Assembly: GCA_913056305.1 (NCBI GenBank)
Contig: CAJXMR010000001.1
Span: 89,713 to 153,712 of the forward strand
Direction of reading: 5' to 3'
Source: an uncultured Ralstonia sp.
Lineage (GTDB): Bacteria; Pseudomonadota; Gammaproteobacteria; Burkholderiales; Burkholderiaceae
Length of the DNA stretch: 64,000 nt
Position numbers and translations under genes: made by a program. Shown piece by piece: positions 35,871-43,373 of this stretch (position 1 is its first letter; every line of letters begins with the position of its first letter). The notes under the pieces were generated by a model. It was given only the letters and a program-made list of their open reading frames with translations, searched no databases and was not told the origin of the DNA.

Positions 35871-36173
35871 TCAGGCGCCCAAGCGGCGCATCTCGGCCAG
35901 GAAGGCGTCTTCGGTCCAGGCCTCGCCCGCCTGCGTGCGCAGGCCGCGTGCGTTGAGCACGACGACGATGTCCGCCGGCGTCTGCGCCCCACCCGAGAAC
36001 GCCGCTTCCAGCCCATCGGCCAGTTGGTTCTCGTACGCGCTCGGCTCGGTGGCACGGGTCTGCCACACGATGTTGCCGACGTGGCCGGGGCGCTCGATGC
36101 GGCCCTTGCCGGCGACGTTGTTGGGGGAAGCCTGCTCCCACGGAGCGAGTTCGGGGTTGAATTGCGGCTGCAT
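35871..36173 (-). CDS. Small protein with recombinase-like helix-turn-helix C-terminus
   Basis: 100 residues from ATG 36173 (GGAG upstream); ATG 36188 would add 5. The N-terminal half (FNPELAPWEQASPNNVAGKG ... VGNIVWQTRATEPSAYENQL) is polar; the C-terminal ADIVVVLNARGLRTQAGEAW resembles the small HTH at the end of serine recombinases. No recombinase catalytic domain is present, so it is not an integrase remnant by itself. First gene of the Rieske operon, 68 bases before the oxygenase gene. Could be a regulator or an oxygenase-associated subunit. Confidence 0.7.
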   Translation of the reverse strand: MQPQFNPELAPWEQASPNNVAGKGRIERPGHVGNIVWQTRATEPSAYENQLADGLEAAFSGGAQTPADIVVVLNARGLRTQAGEAWTEDAFLAEMRRLGA

Positions 36174-36189
36174 TTCTGTCGACTCCATC

Positions 36190-36218
36190 ACGTTTCGCTT
36201 GTTTTACCTATGAAACGT
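36190..36218. promoter_or_regulatory. Inverted repeat at the head of the Rieske operon
   Basis: ACGTTTC (36190-36196) and GAAACGT (36212-36218) are perfect 7-bp complements, 22 bases apart start to start (two helical turns). The arms match the outer half-site of the palindrome at 24560, so one regulator, plausibly the operon's IclR protein, may bind both. Confidence 0.5.
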
Positions 36219-36366
36219 CTGTTAATATCTGGAACACAGGTGTAACTATAGACCGCGTCCTCGAAAACGAAGATGCGGGATTACCCCTATTCGCTCGGAA
36301 AATTCTGGCGCCTGACACCGGCCAATCGGCCGGATGGCGCGCCCGGTGCCGGTCTTGGCGCCGCGC

Positions 36367-36933
36367 TTACTTCAACCGGGCCAGCAGGCGCCGGCCGGCA
36401 TCGATGACAGCACGGTCGCCGGTCATCTGGTAGCGCACGATCATCCCCTCCACGCACAGCAACGCCTCTTCGGCGATGGCCTTTGGGCGTGCGTAGCCTA
36501 GACGGCGCGCCAGCTCGGCAAGATACGCGCCGAGGTCGGCCTTGTGCGCCACGGCTTTTTCCACCAGTTGTGCGTCGCCGGTTTCGGTGCCGGATTCGGC
36601 CACTAGGTTGATGAACGCGCAGCCGCGGTAGGTCTCGGTCTGGAACCACGCCGCCAGCACGTCGGCCAGCACGTCCAGATCGGCGCGCTTGGCGAGGCGC
36701 GCTTCGGTCTCATCCCGGAACCACGCCATCCAGCTTTCGTGCCGCGCCTCCAGAAAGGCGGCTATCAAGTCGCTCTTGGATGGGAAATGCCGGTACAGCG
36801 ACATCTTCGCCACGCCCGACTCGGCAATGATCCGGTCAATGCCGGTGGCACGAAAGCCTTCCTGCAGGAACAGGCGCTCGGCCGTTTCCATGATGCGTTC
36901 GCGGGCGGAGAGAGGTTCGGCTGCCTTGGCCAT
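36367..36933 (-). CDS. TetR-family transcriptional regulator
   Basis: 188 residues. HTH ARERIMETAERLFLQEGFRATGIDRIIAESGVAKMSLYRHFPSKSDLI covers residues 10-57; the helical C-terminal ligand domain follows (AWFQTETYRGCAFINLVAES, a TetR_C motif). Divergent from the AraC-type gene, with two near-identical AGACAGAC-TGTCT palindromes between them, so it likely controls both. Confidence 0.88.
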   Translation of the reverse strand: MAKAAEPLSARERIMETAERLFLQEGFRATGIDRIIAESGVAKMSLYRHFPSKSDLIAAFLEARHESWMAWFRDETEARLAKRADLDVLADVLAAWFQTETYRGCAFINLVAESGTETGDAQLVEKAVAHKADLGAYLAELARRLGYARPKAIAEEALLCVEGMIVRYQMTGDRAVIDAGRRLLARLK

Positions 36934-36969
36934 GTCGATGCCTTTGCGAGGGATGGTCGCAGTATGGTC

Positions 36970-36998
36970 TTGACAGACAGACCTGTCTACTCAATCAT
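36970..36998 (+). promoter_or_regulatory. Promoter of the AraC-type gene with overlapping operator
   Basis: TTGACA (36970-36975), 17-base spacer, AATCAT (36993-36998, 4 of 6). The first TetR operator occupies the spacer. Confidence 0.5.
36975..36988. promoter_or_regulatory. TetR operator 1
   Basis: AGACAGACCTGTCT: AGACA and TGTCT arms around a 4-base centre. Confidence 0.6.
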
Positions 36999-37000
36999 GT

Positions 37001-37014
37001 AGACAGACTTGTCT
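37001..37014. promoter_or_regulatory. TetR operator 2
   Basis: AGACAGACTTGTCT, one base different from operator 1 and 26 bases from it. Falls at the probable transcription start of the AraC-type gene. Confidence 0.6.
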
Positions 37015-37026
37015 CATGCTATCCAC

Positions 37027-37449
37027 GTGACCACCGCTGTATCCGCCATCTCTGTCAATTGCCGGTCCGCCGTGCAGCCGCCGCGCGCACGGCCGGCGCT
37101 GTCGCCATTGCCGCTGTGGCGCCTGAAGCTGGCGACGGCCTATATCGAAGCGAACCTCGGCGGCCCGGTGCGGCTGGAAGACGTGGCGCGCGCGGCCGGC
37201 CTGACGCGCATGCATTTCGCGGCGCAGTTCCGTGCGGCCACCGGCGTGCGTCCGCACGACTACCTTCTTCACCGGCGCGTGGAGCGCGCCAAGCTCTTGC
37301 TGATGCGGGTGGAGGCCACCGTGGTCGACATCGCGCTGGAGGTCGGCTTCCAGAGCCAGGCGCATTTCTCAACGGTGTTCAAGCGGTTGGTTGGCGACAG
37401 CCCGTCAAACTGGCGGCACCACGCGCTCGACCGGCTGCACGGCGCATGA
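37027..37449 (+). CDS. Short AraC-family DNA-binding protein
   Basis: 140 residues from GTG 37027. Almost the whole protein is a two-HTH AraC domain (LEDVARAAGLTRMHFAAQFR, then TVVDIALEVGFQSQAHFSTVFKRLVGDSPSNWR); there is no effector domain. A five-codon frame ATG 37016 to TGA 37030 overlaps the GTG start by the GTGA string, so start may be coupled to it. TTG 37009 is a less likely start inside the operator. SoxS-like single-domain activators are the nearest type. Confidence 0.78.
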   Translation: MTTAVSAISVNCRSAVQPPRARPALSPLPLWRLKLATAYIEANLGGPVRLEDVARAAGLTRMHFAAQFRAATGVRPHDYLLHRRVERAKLLLMRVEATVVDIALEVGFQSQAHFSTVFKRLVGDSPSNWRHHALDRLHGA

Positions 37450-37473
37450 AAAAAGCCCGGCCAATGACCGGGC
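37449..37473 (-). terminator. Intrinsic terminator of the NTF2-like gene
   Basis: On the minus strand GCCCGG-7-CCGGGC followed by TTTTTT. It overlaps the AraC-type stop codon on the other strand. Confidence 0.8.
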
Positions 37474-37482
37474 ATCACGCCA

Positions 37483-37959
37483 TCACAAACCCAGGTCCGA
37501 CAGACCGGGGTGGTCATCCGGGCGGCGGCCCAATGCCCAGAAGAACTTGCGCTCGGCTTCCTTGATCGGCGCGTCGTTGATGCACGCATAGCGACGCTGC
37601 ATCACGCCGTGCGCATCGAATTCCCAGTTCTCGTTGCCGTACGAGCGGTACCAGTTGCCGGAATCGTCGTGCCACTCGTAGGCAAAGCGCACGCCAATGC
37701 GGTTGCCGCCGAAGGCCCACAGCTCCTTGATCAGGCGGTAGTCCAGCTCCTTCTGCCACTTGCGCGTGAGAAAGCCGACGATCTGCTCGCGGCCGGTGAC
37801 GAACTCCGCGCGGTTGCGCCATTGGCTGTCGGGCGTGTAGGCCAGTGCGACCTTCTCGGGGTTGCGGCTGTTCCAGCCATCTTCGGCCAAGCGGACTTTC
37901 TGGGTGGCGGACTCCAGCGTAAACGGCGGAACCGGCGGACGGATTTCGTTGGCAGACAT
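37483..37959 (-). CDS. NTF2-like / DUF1348 protein
   Basis: 158 residues. [60 protein letters not shown] and [20 protein letters not shown] are the DUF1348 hallmarks, an SnoaL-like cone fold of unknown substrate. Often next to TetR regulators, as here, suggesting a stress or xenobiotic role; this is inference. AGGAG precedes ATG 37959. Confidence 0.83.
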   Translation of the reverse strand: MSANEIRPPVPPFTLESATQKVRLAEDGWNSRNPEKVALAYTPDSQWRNRAEFVTGREQIVGFLTRKWQKELDYRLIKELWAFGGNRIGVRFAYEWHDDSGNWYRSYGNENWEFDAHGVMQRRYACINDAPIKEAERKFFWALGRRPDDHPGLSDLGL

Positions 37960-38215
37960 CGAACACTCCTGTGCATCTGGGTTGGCCCGCCGACATGGCG
38001 GCTCAAACACAGTCTGCCGATCCACCCCACATGCCGATATCGCGTTCGCACGGCGCTTTGCCAGAACGCACGATTGGGCACCGCATCCCTCTTTCGGGGG
38101 AAGCCCCTTCAGATATGCAACTGGTTGCCGTATGTCTTGCTGTCGCACGCAGGGGGCGGCCGGGTTCATGCTGGCCGGAACGCGACGGAGACACGCACCA
38201 GACCACAACGACAAC

Positions 38216-39754
38216 ATGAAACGACTGACCTTGAACGCCAAGCTGTACGCCACGCTTGCGCTGCTGTGGGCGAGCCTGATCGTGCTGCTGGCGATCGGCC
38301 TGCTGGCCAACCGCGCGACCATGATGAACGAGAAGCGCCTGGACCTGCAGCACCAGATCGAAAGCGCCACTGCCGTCATCAAGTCGTACCAGGACCGTGC
38401 CGCCAAGCAAGCCATGCCGGTGGACGACGCCAAGCGCGCCGCGCTGGAGGCGCTGCGCCCCATCCGCTTCGGCAAGAACGGCTATATCGGCGTGATCGAT
38501 TCGGGGCTGATCATCCGCCTGCTGCCGGTCAAGGCCACGTCCGAGAACCAGCACGTCGACACGCTGAACGACCCCAAGGGCGTGCTGGCGGTCAAACGCA
38601 TCATCGGGGTCGGCACCGGCTTCGTCCAATATGAATTCCCGCGCCCGGGTTCGGAAACCCCGGTGCCCAAGCTCACCTACGCGCAATACCTGCCCGACTG
38701 GGACTGGCACGTCTACACCGGTGCCTACATCGACGACATCGACGTGGTACTGCGCGAGCACACGCTCGAGGGCACGGCCATCGTGCTGGTCATCGGCCTG
38801 CTGCTGACGGTGCTGATGCTGGCGCTGATCCGCAACATCAAGCGCAGCCTGGGCGGCGAGCCCGGTTATGCCGCCGCCGTCTGCACGCAGATTGCAGCGG
38901 GTGACCTGTCGGTGCCGGTGGCACTGCGCGCCGATGACCGCTCGAGCCTGCTGCATGCCATGCATACGATGCAAGGCACCTTGACCGGCACCGTCGCACG
39001 CATCCAGACCGGCATCGAGCAGATCAACGTGGCCTCGCGGCAGATTGCGGCGGGCAATGCGGATTTGTCGCAGCGCACGGAAGAGCAAGCCTCCTCATTG
39101 GAAGAAACCGCGTCGAGCATGGAGCAACTCACCGGCATCGTGCGCCAGAACGCCGACAACGCCCGCCACGCCAGCACCCTGGCCGGCGACGCATCGACCA
39201 CCGCCAGCCAGGGCGGCGAGGTGGTGGCGCGCGTGGTCTCCACCATGGGCGCGATCAGCGACAGCAGCCGCAAGATCGTCGACATCATCGGCGTGATCGA
39301 AGGGATCGCGTTCCAGACCAACATCCTCGCGCTCAACGCCGCCGTGGAGGCCGCGCGCGCGGGTGAGCAAGGGCGCGGCTTTGCCGTGGTGGCGGGCGAG
39401 GTGCGCACGCTCGCGCAACGCTCGGCCGCAGCGGCCAAGGAGATCAAGTCGCTGATCAGCGAATCGGCGGACCGTGTGGCGACCGGCTCCACGCTCGTGG
39501 GTGAAGCCGGCGCGACGATGGAACGCATCGTCGGAGCCATCGCACGCGTCACGCAGATCATGGACGAGATCAGCGCCGCCTCGGCTGAACAGAGCAGCGG
39601 CATCGAGCAGGTCAACCAGGCCGTCACGCAGATGGACCAGGTGACGCAGCAGAATGCGGCGCTGGTCGAGCAGGCAGCCGCTGCCGCCGAGTCGTTGGAA
39701 GAACAGGCGCAGGAGCTGACGCGCGCGGTGAGCGTATTCCGCGTGGCGAGGTAA
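38216..39754 (+). CDS. Methyl-accepting chemotaxis protein with single Cache domain
   Basis: 512 residues. Helix 1 at about 8-30, periplasmic Cache domain with [18 protein letters not shown] and [21 protein letters not shown], helix 2 at about 183-205, a HAMP-like stretch, then the MA signalling domain with the hinge [20 protein letters not shown] and flanking methylation helices. No C-terminal receptor-binding pentapeptide. It senses a small extracellular ligand and signals to CheA. No ribosome site is clear at 38216; ATG 38168 is an alternative that adds 16 residues. Confidence 0.88.
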   Translation: MKRLTLNAKLYATLALLWASLIVLLAIGLLANRATMMNEKRLDLQHQIESATAVIKSYQDRAAKQAMPVDDAKRAALEALRPIRFGKNGYIGVIDSGLIIRLLPVKATSENQHVDTLNDPKGVLAVKRIIGVGTGFVQYEFPRPGSETPVPKLTYAQYLPDWDWHVYTGAYIDDIDVVLREHTLEGTAIVLVIGLLLTVLMLALIRNIKRSLGGEPGYAAAVCTQIAAGDLSVPVALRADDRSSLLHAMHTMQGTLTGTVARIQTGIEQINVASRQIAAGNADLSQRTEEQASSLEETASSMEQLTGIVRQNADNARHASTLAGDASTTASQGGEVVARVVSTMGAISDSSRKIVDIIGVIEGIAFQTNILALNAAVEAARAGEQGRGFAVVAGEVRTLAQRSAAAAKEIKSLISESADRVATGSTLVGEAGATMERIVGAIARVTQIMDEISAASAEQSSGIEQVNQAVTQMDQVTQQNAALVEQAAAAAESLEEQAQELTRAVSVFRVAR

Positions 39755-39797
39755 CCGCCGCCCTCACACAGCCCTCACCCGCCCCGGGCGTCCTGGC

Positions 39798-40265
39798 CTA
39801 GAGAAACTTGCGGTAGACCACGAAGCCCGATTTTTCCGCCACGGTGTCGTAGAGCTTCATGGCGGTCGCGTTGGTCTCGTGCGTGTGCCAGTAGACGCGC
39901 GGCAAGCCGGCTTCGGCCGCCCGGAGATAGACGGCTTCGATCAGCGCACGTCCCACGCCCTGCCCGCGCGCGGCTTCGGCCGTAAAGAGGTCCTGCAGGT
40001 AGCAGGTCATCTGCACCTGCGTCGTGCTCCGATGGAACAGGAAGTGCACGATGCCGAGCAGCAGGCCATCACGCTCGGCAACGATGGCGTAGATGGGCTC
40101 ATGGTCGTCGAAGAAGCGCTGCCACGTGGTCTGCGTGACGGTATCGGGCAGCGCGGTGTCGCCGTGCCGGCCGTAGAAGGCGTTGTAGCCGTCCCAGAGC
40201 GGCTTCCATTGCGCGAAATCGTCCGGTTGTACGGGACGGATCAGCAGATCGGTGGCTGCGGTCAT
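39798..40265 (-). CDS. GNAT N-acetyltransferase
   Basis: 155 residues. Motif A LQDLFTAEAARGQGVGRALIE contains the acetyl-CoA loop (RGQGVG); motif B YWHTHETNATAMKLYDTVAEKSGF follows. Acceptor unknown. The fold begins at residue 6 (LLIRPVQPDDFAQW), supporting ATG 40265. Convergent with the chemoreceptor gene. Confidence 0.85.
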   Translation of the reverse strand: MTAATDLLIRPVQPDDFAQWKPLWDGYNAFYGRHGDTALPDTVTQTTWQRFFDDHEPIYAIVAERDGLLLGIVHFLFHRSTTQVQMTCYLQDLFTAEAARGQGVGRALIEAVYLRAAEAGLPRVYWHTHETNATAMKLYDTVAEKSGFVVYRKFL

Positions 40266-40431
40266 GTGGCGTGATGTGCGTTGAGCGGGTCTGCATTGTG
40301 GCACCCCATGCCTTTGCGCGCCCTGCACGGCACATCTCCCGCGCCGGACAAACCCCAAGGCGGGAAAGTACCTACGCTCTTGGCACGTCTGCGAAAGTTT
40401 GACGAAAGCCTCGGCGCAATACAGTGCAACC
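40266..40431. other. Gap before the RNA gene
   Basis: The first part of a 559-base stretch without convincing protein-coding frames. It holds the candidate promoter TTGACG (40399-40404) - 15 bases - TACAGT (40420-40425). Confidence 0.4.
40399..40425 (+). promoter_or_regulatory. Candidate promoter of the structured RNA
   Basis: TTGACG and TACAGT with a short 15-base spacer; would start a transcript near 40432. Confidence 0.35.
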
Positions 40432-40729
40432 ACTGCTTGGCGACGATCTGCAGCCGGTGCGCCGCAACAGCGACAGGATGGGATCGGTCGGGTGTCAGGT
40501 AGTCGACGCGTTTCTGCAGTCAGACGCGGCAAGGACAGGCGATTGGCGTGTATTGGGGAATCCGCGCCGCGCGTCTGGTCCGATGTTTGCCGTGTTCCCG
40601 CTGCGATACGCGGTAAGGCTTGCGGTGCTGCGATTGGGGAATCCGTATCCCGCAAGCCTGTTCAACCGAGTTGATCGGTCTTTCCTGCTGTCAACCTTCT
40701 AAGCCCGCCGCCTGGCGGGCTTTTCTTTT
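40432..40729 (+). ncRNA. Candidate structured small RNA with two tandem repeat-bearing stem-loops
   Basis: No plausible protein frame. Module 1: CAGACGC (40521-40527) pairs with GCGTCTG (40571-40577). Module 2: AGGCTTGCGG (40616-40625) pairs with CCGCAAGCCT (40650-40659). Each encloses the same 13-mer ATTGGGGAATCCG (40552-40564 and 40633-40645), which can itself fold as ATT-GGGG-AAT. A third hairpin ACCGA-5-TCGGT (40665-40679) and a strong intrinsic terminator follow. The 5' end is uncertain. I do not recognise a known RNA family. It may be a stand-alone sRNA or a riboregulator ending before the small gene at 40825. Confidence 0.55.
40703..40729 (+). terminator. Intrinsic terminator of the candidate RNA
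   Basis: GCCCGCC-4-GGCGGGC with the tail TTTTCTTTT; 7-bp GC stem, tetraloop. Confidence 0.85.
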
Positions 40730-40824
40730 GCGCCGTTGCCCATTGCCCGATTTGCCGACATCGCTTGGGCATGTTCGATGCGTGTTCCAGCAGGCCGCTT
40801 GCTCTGCCACGGGAGACCACCATC

Positions 40825-41091
40825 ATGAAAACCGCATCCCGAAGCCACCCCAGTGCACGCGAGATCCGCGCGATCATCGGCCCGTTCGAGGCGGAAGTGC
40901 TCGCGCGGATTCTCGACCTCGATCCCAGCCTCGAAGACGTGCAGCTCGCCTACAAATGGCTGCGTTCCGACGAGCACCTGCAGGGCCGCGTGCCCATTGA
41001 GCTGTCCGGCAAGGCCGGGGCCGTCTACGAGATCCTCGACGACGAGTTTCCGGACTTCGATGCCTCCGGGCACAGCGATGTCCACATGTAG
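40825..41091 (+). CDS. Small hypothetical protein
   Basis: 88 residues, acidic and mostly helical: REIRAIIGPFEAEVLARILD, then LDPSLEDVQLAYKWLRSDEH, then VPIELSGKAGAVYEILDDEF. GGAG lies 9 bases before the ATG. Soluble, no membrane segment or signal. I do not recognise a function. Confidence 0.7.
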   Translation: MKTASRSHPSAREIRAIIGPFEAEVLARILDLDPSLEDVQLAYKWLRSDEHLQGRVPIELSGKAGAVYEILDDEFPDFDASGHSDVHM

Positions 41092-41110
41092 CGGTGCCCG
41101 TTGATGCAGG

Positions 41111-41965
41111 TCAGCGCCAGGCCGCCAGGTTGTCGGCTACAAAACGATCGAAGCGAATCGGCGCGCGCCCCAGCACACGCTGCACGTCGGGGCTGACCTC
41201 GGCCGTGTAGCCGGCCGCGATGATGCGGTTCAGGCTCATCAGCGTCTCGATGGACCAGGCAGTCATGCCGGCTTGGCGCATCGACGTGATGGCCGCCTCG
41301 TCCGATACCGGCACGTAGCTGATCGTGCGCCCCAGCGCCGCGCCGATGCAGGCCGCCACATCCGCGTTGGAGAGGGCTTCGCCGCCGGTGAGCGTGTAGA
41401 CCTTGCCGGCGTGGTCGGCCGGCTGCTGCAGGACCGCCGCTGCAACGGCAGCGATGTCGCGCGTGTCGACAAACGATACCTTCCCCTGCCCCTGCGGCAG
41501 ATACAACGCGCCGCCGCGGATCATGCCCGCATAGAAGTTCAGGAAGTTCTGCATGAAGCTGTTCGGCCGCAGCAGCGTGTAGGCGATGCCCGAGTCGATG
41601 ACCAGTTGATCGATCTCCCCCTGCACACGGGCGATGGCGACCGGGCTCGATGCATCGGCGCCGGCGCCGGACGAGCGCACGATGTGCTTCACGCCGGCGG
41701 CCTTGGCAGCGGCCACGGCGTTGCGCGCGAGCTCCACCATGTTGGCCTGCAGCGGGAACAGCAGGAACAGCGTGTCGATGCCCTGGAATGCGCGCTTCAG
41801 GCTGGCTGGATCGACAAAGTCGACATGCCGGGTTTCGACGAGGCGCGCAACGCTCTCGCCGCTGGGCGAGCCGGCGATCACGTGCGCACCGGCCGCCTTG
41901 AGCTGCTTCACGAGTTCGCGGCCGATGTTGCCGGTGGCGCCGGTGACGAGGATGGGGTTGGGCAT
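41111..41965 (-). CDS. NmrA-family NAD(P)-binding oxidoreductase
   Basis: 284 residues of the atypical SDR group. VTGATGNIGRELVKQL binds NADP; RSSGAGADASSPV and LRPNSFMQNFLNFYAGMI are typical of QorB/NmrA-like proteins; no Tyr-x-x-x-Lys. Either a quinone reductase or a redox-sensing regulator. ACGGAG precedes ATG 41965. Divergent from a LysR gene that probably controls it. Confidence 0.83.
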   Translation of the reverse strand: MPNPILVTGATGNIGRELVKQLKAAGAHVIAGSPSGESVARLVETRHVDFVDPASLKRAFQGIDTLFLLFPLQANMVELARNAVAAAKAAGVKHIVRSSGAGADASSPVAIARVQGEIDQLVIDSGIAYTLLRPNSFMQNFLNFYAGMIRGGALYLPQGQGKVSFVDTRDIAAVAAAVLQQPADHAGKVYTLTGGEALSNADVAACIGAALGRTISYVPVSDEAAITSMRQAGMTAWSIETLMSLNRIIAAGYTAEVSPDVQRVLGRAPIRFDRFVADNLAAWR

Positions 41966-42053
41966 GCTGTGCTCCGTTGCAATAGGTGTGACCCACACGG
42001 GGTCGATGCACACCATCGTAGCCCGCTCGATTGACGCCGATTAGTCCATAATC

Positions 42054-42085
42054 ATTCGAATCAATTTCAACGAATTGGATCGAAT
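42054..42085. promoter_or_regulatory. LysR-type operator region
   Basis: ATTCG (42054-42058), CGAAT (42071-42075) and CGAAT (42081-42085) form inverted and direct half-sites just upstream of the LysR start. Confidence 0.4.
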
Positions 42086-42089
42086 TGCC

Positions 42090-43013
42090 GTGGACGACCT
42101 GCGCAGCCTGGAGAGCTTTCTGAAAACGGTGGAAGCCGGCAGCTTCTCGGCCGCCGCGGGCCGCCTGGGCCTGACACCCGCCGCCGTGAGCAAGCACGTG
42201 GCAAAGCTGGAGCGCGAGCTGGGCGCCCGCCTGTTCCAGCGCACCACCCGCAGCCTGGCGCCAACCGAAGCCGGCGAGCGCCTCTACGCGGAAACCGCCA
42301 CTGCCGCCCGCGCGCTGGCCCAGGCCATGGCCACGCTGACCGAGCGTGACACCCAGCCCGCCGGCACCCTGCGCGTGAGCGTCGCGCCCGGCTTCGGCCG
42401 CCAGTACGTGCTGCCGCTCATGCCCGCGTTTCTCGCGCGCTATCCGGCCATCCGGCTCGACTGGAGCTTCGAGAACCGTCAGGTCAATCTGGTCGAAGAA
42501 GGGTTCGATGCGGCCATCGGCGCCGGCATCGAGGCCGATGCCAATGTGGTGGCGCGCCGCCTGGCGCCGATCCGGCCGCTGACGGTGGCCTCGCCCGCCT
42601 ATCTGGCCGCGCACGGCACCCCGGCCACGCTGGCCGACCTGGCCCACCACGATTGCATCCGCCTGCGCTCGGCCACCACGGGGCGGCTGCGCGATTGGGA
42701 ATTCAACGTGGGCGGCGACACCGTCACCGTGCCGGTCGACGGGCGGCTGGTGCTGACCGATCTGGATGCGATCTGCGAGGCGGCGGTCGCGGGGATGGGG
42801 CTCGCGCGGCTGGGTGCGCACCACGTGCTGCCCTATCTCGACGATGGGCGGCTCGTGCAGGTGCTGCCTGGCTATCCGGCCACGGGCGGCACCATTTACA
42901 TCTACTACGCGCACTACCGCCTCACGCCGCCCAAGGTGCGCGCCTTCATCGACTACCTGACCGACGCATTCGAGCAGAGTGCGTGGCTCAAGCGCATCGA
43001 AGCGCTGGGCTGA
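42090..43013 (+). CDS. LysR-family transcriptional regulator
   Basis: 307 residues from GTG 42090. HTH FLKTVEAGSFSAAAGRLGLT and AAVSKHVAKLERELGARLFQ, then a substrate domain typical of the CrgA-like group (FENRQVNLVEEGFDAAIGAG, GMGLARLGAHHVLPYLDDGR). Likely activates or represses the divergent NmrA-family gene. TTG 42075 is a possible longer start inside the operator half-site. Confidence 0.85.
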   Translation: MDDLRSLESFLKTVEAGSFSAAAGRLGLTPAAVSKHVAKLERELGARLFQRTTRSLAPTEAGERLYAETATAARALAQAMATLTERDTQPAGTLRVSVAPGFGRQYVLPLMPAFLARYPAIRLDWSFENRQVNLVEEGFDAAIGAGIEADANVVARRLAPIRPLTVASPAYLAAHGTPATLADLAHHDCIRLRSATTGRLRDWEFNVGGDTVTVPVDGRLVLTDLDAICEAAVAGMGLARLGAHHVLPYLDDGRLVQVLPGYPATGGTIYIYYAHYRLTPPKVRAFIDYLTDAFEQSAWLKRIEALG

Positions 43014-43042
43014 CTGCACGCGGCACCGAGGGGCCGGGGCAA

Positions 43043-43267
43043 TCAACCCGTCACCAGCCGCTGGCTGAAGCGCTGCACGGTCGGGCCGGTCGCCAGCACG
43101 ATGCTGAACGCCGCCGGCCAGGCCAGCACGAAGGCGTGCGCCCAACGGGCAAAGAAATCCGCCGCGAAACCGGCGTTGATCCAGCCGATCCAGCCCGTCA
43201 TCAACAGCGACATCAGACCGGACATCAGCAGCGCGAAGGTAATGCGAAGGCGAGTGGGCGTCGACAT
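43043..43267 (-). CDS. DUF2798 membrane protein
   Basis: 74 residues with two membrane helices (ITFALLMSGLMSLLMTGWIG and FVLAWPAAFSIVLATGPTVQ), the DUF2798 pattern. CAGGAG lies before the ATG. Function unknown; divergent from a LysR gene, an arrangement common for this family. Confidence 0.8.
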   Translation of the reverse strand: MSTPTRLRITFALLMSGLMSLLMTGWIGWINAGFAADFFARWAHAFVLAWPAAFSIVLATGPTVQRFSQRLVTG

Positions 43268-43373
43268 GGTAGTGCTCCTGGCAACACAGCGATTGGGAAT
43301 GACGCTATGCTAGTCAACGTCGATTTATGAAACCATATACGTTTTCACAAACTTAAATTCCAAACTCGGAATC

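Noticed and set aside
35871..36188. Integrase remnant or phage scar
   Set aside because: Only a C-terminal HTH-like resemblance; no catalytic domain, attachment repeats or tRNA nearby, and the gene sits in frame at the head of an intact operon.
40379..40396. Sigma-54-type promoter (TGGCACG) before the candidate RNA
   Set aside because: The GC element is at the wrong distance from GG, so the -24/-12 spacing is not met.
40552..40645. Two copies of a 13-mer as a CRISPR remnant
   Set aside because: Only two copies, 81 bases apart, each inside its own stem; no cas genes.
41025..43145. Very long leftward open frame of about 700 codons
   Set aside because: It runs antisense through a LysR gene and out of frame through the NmrA gene; composition is typical of GC-rich shadow frames.
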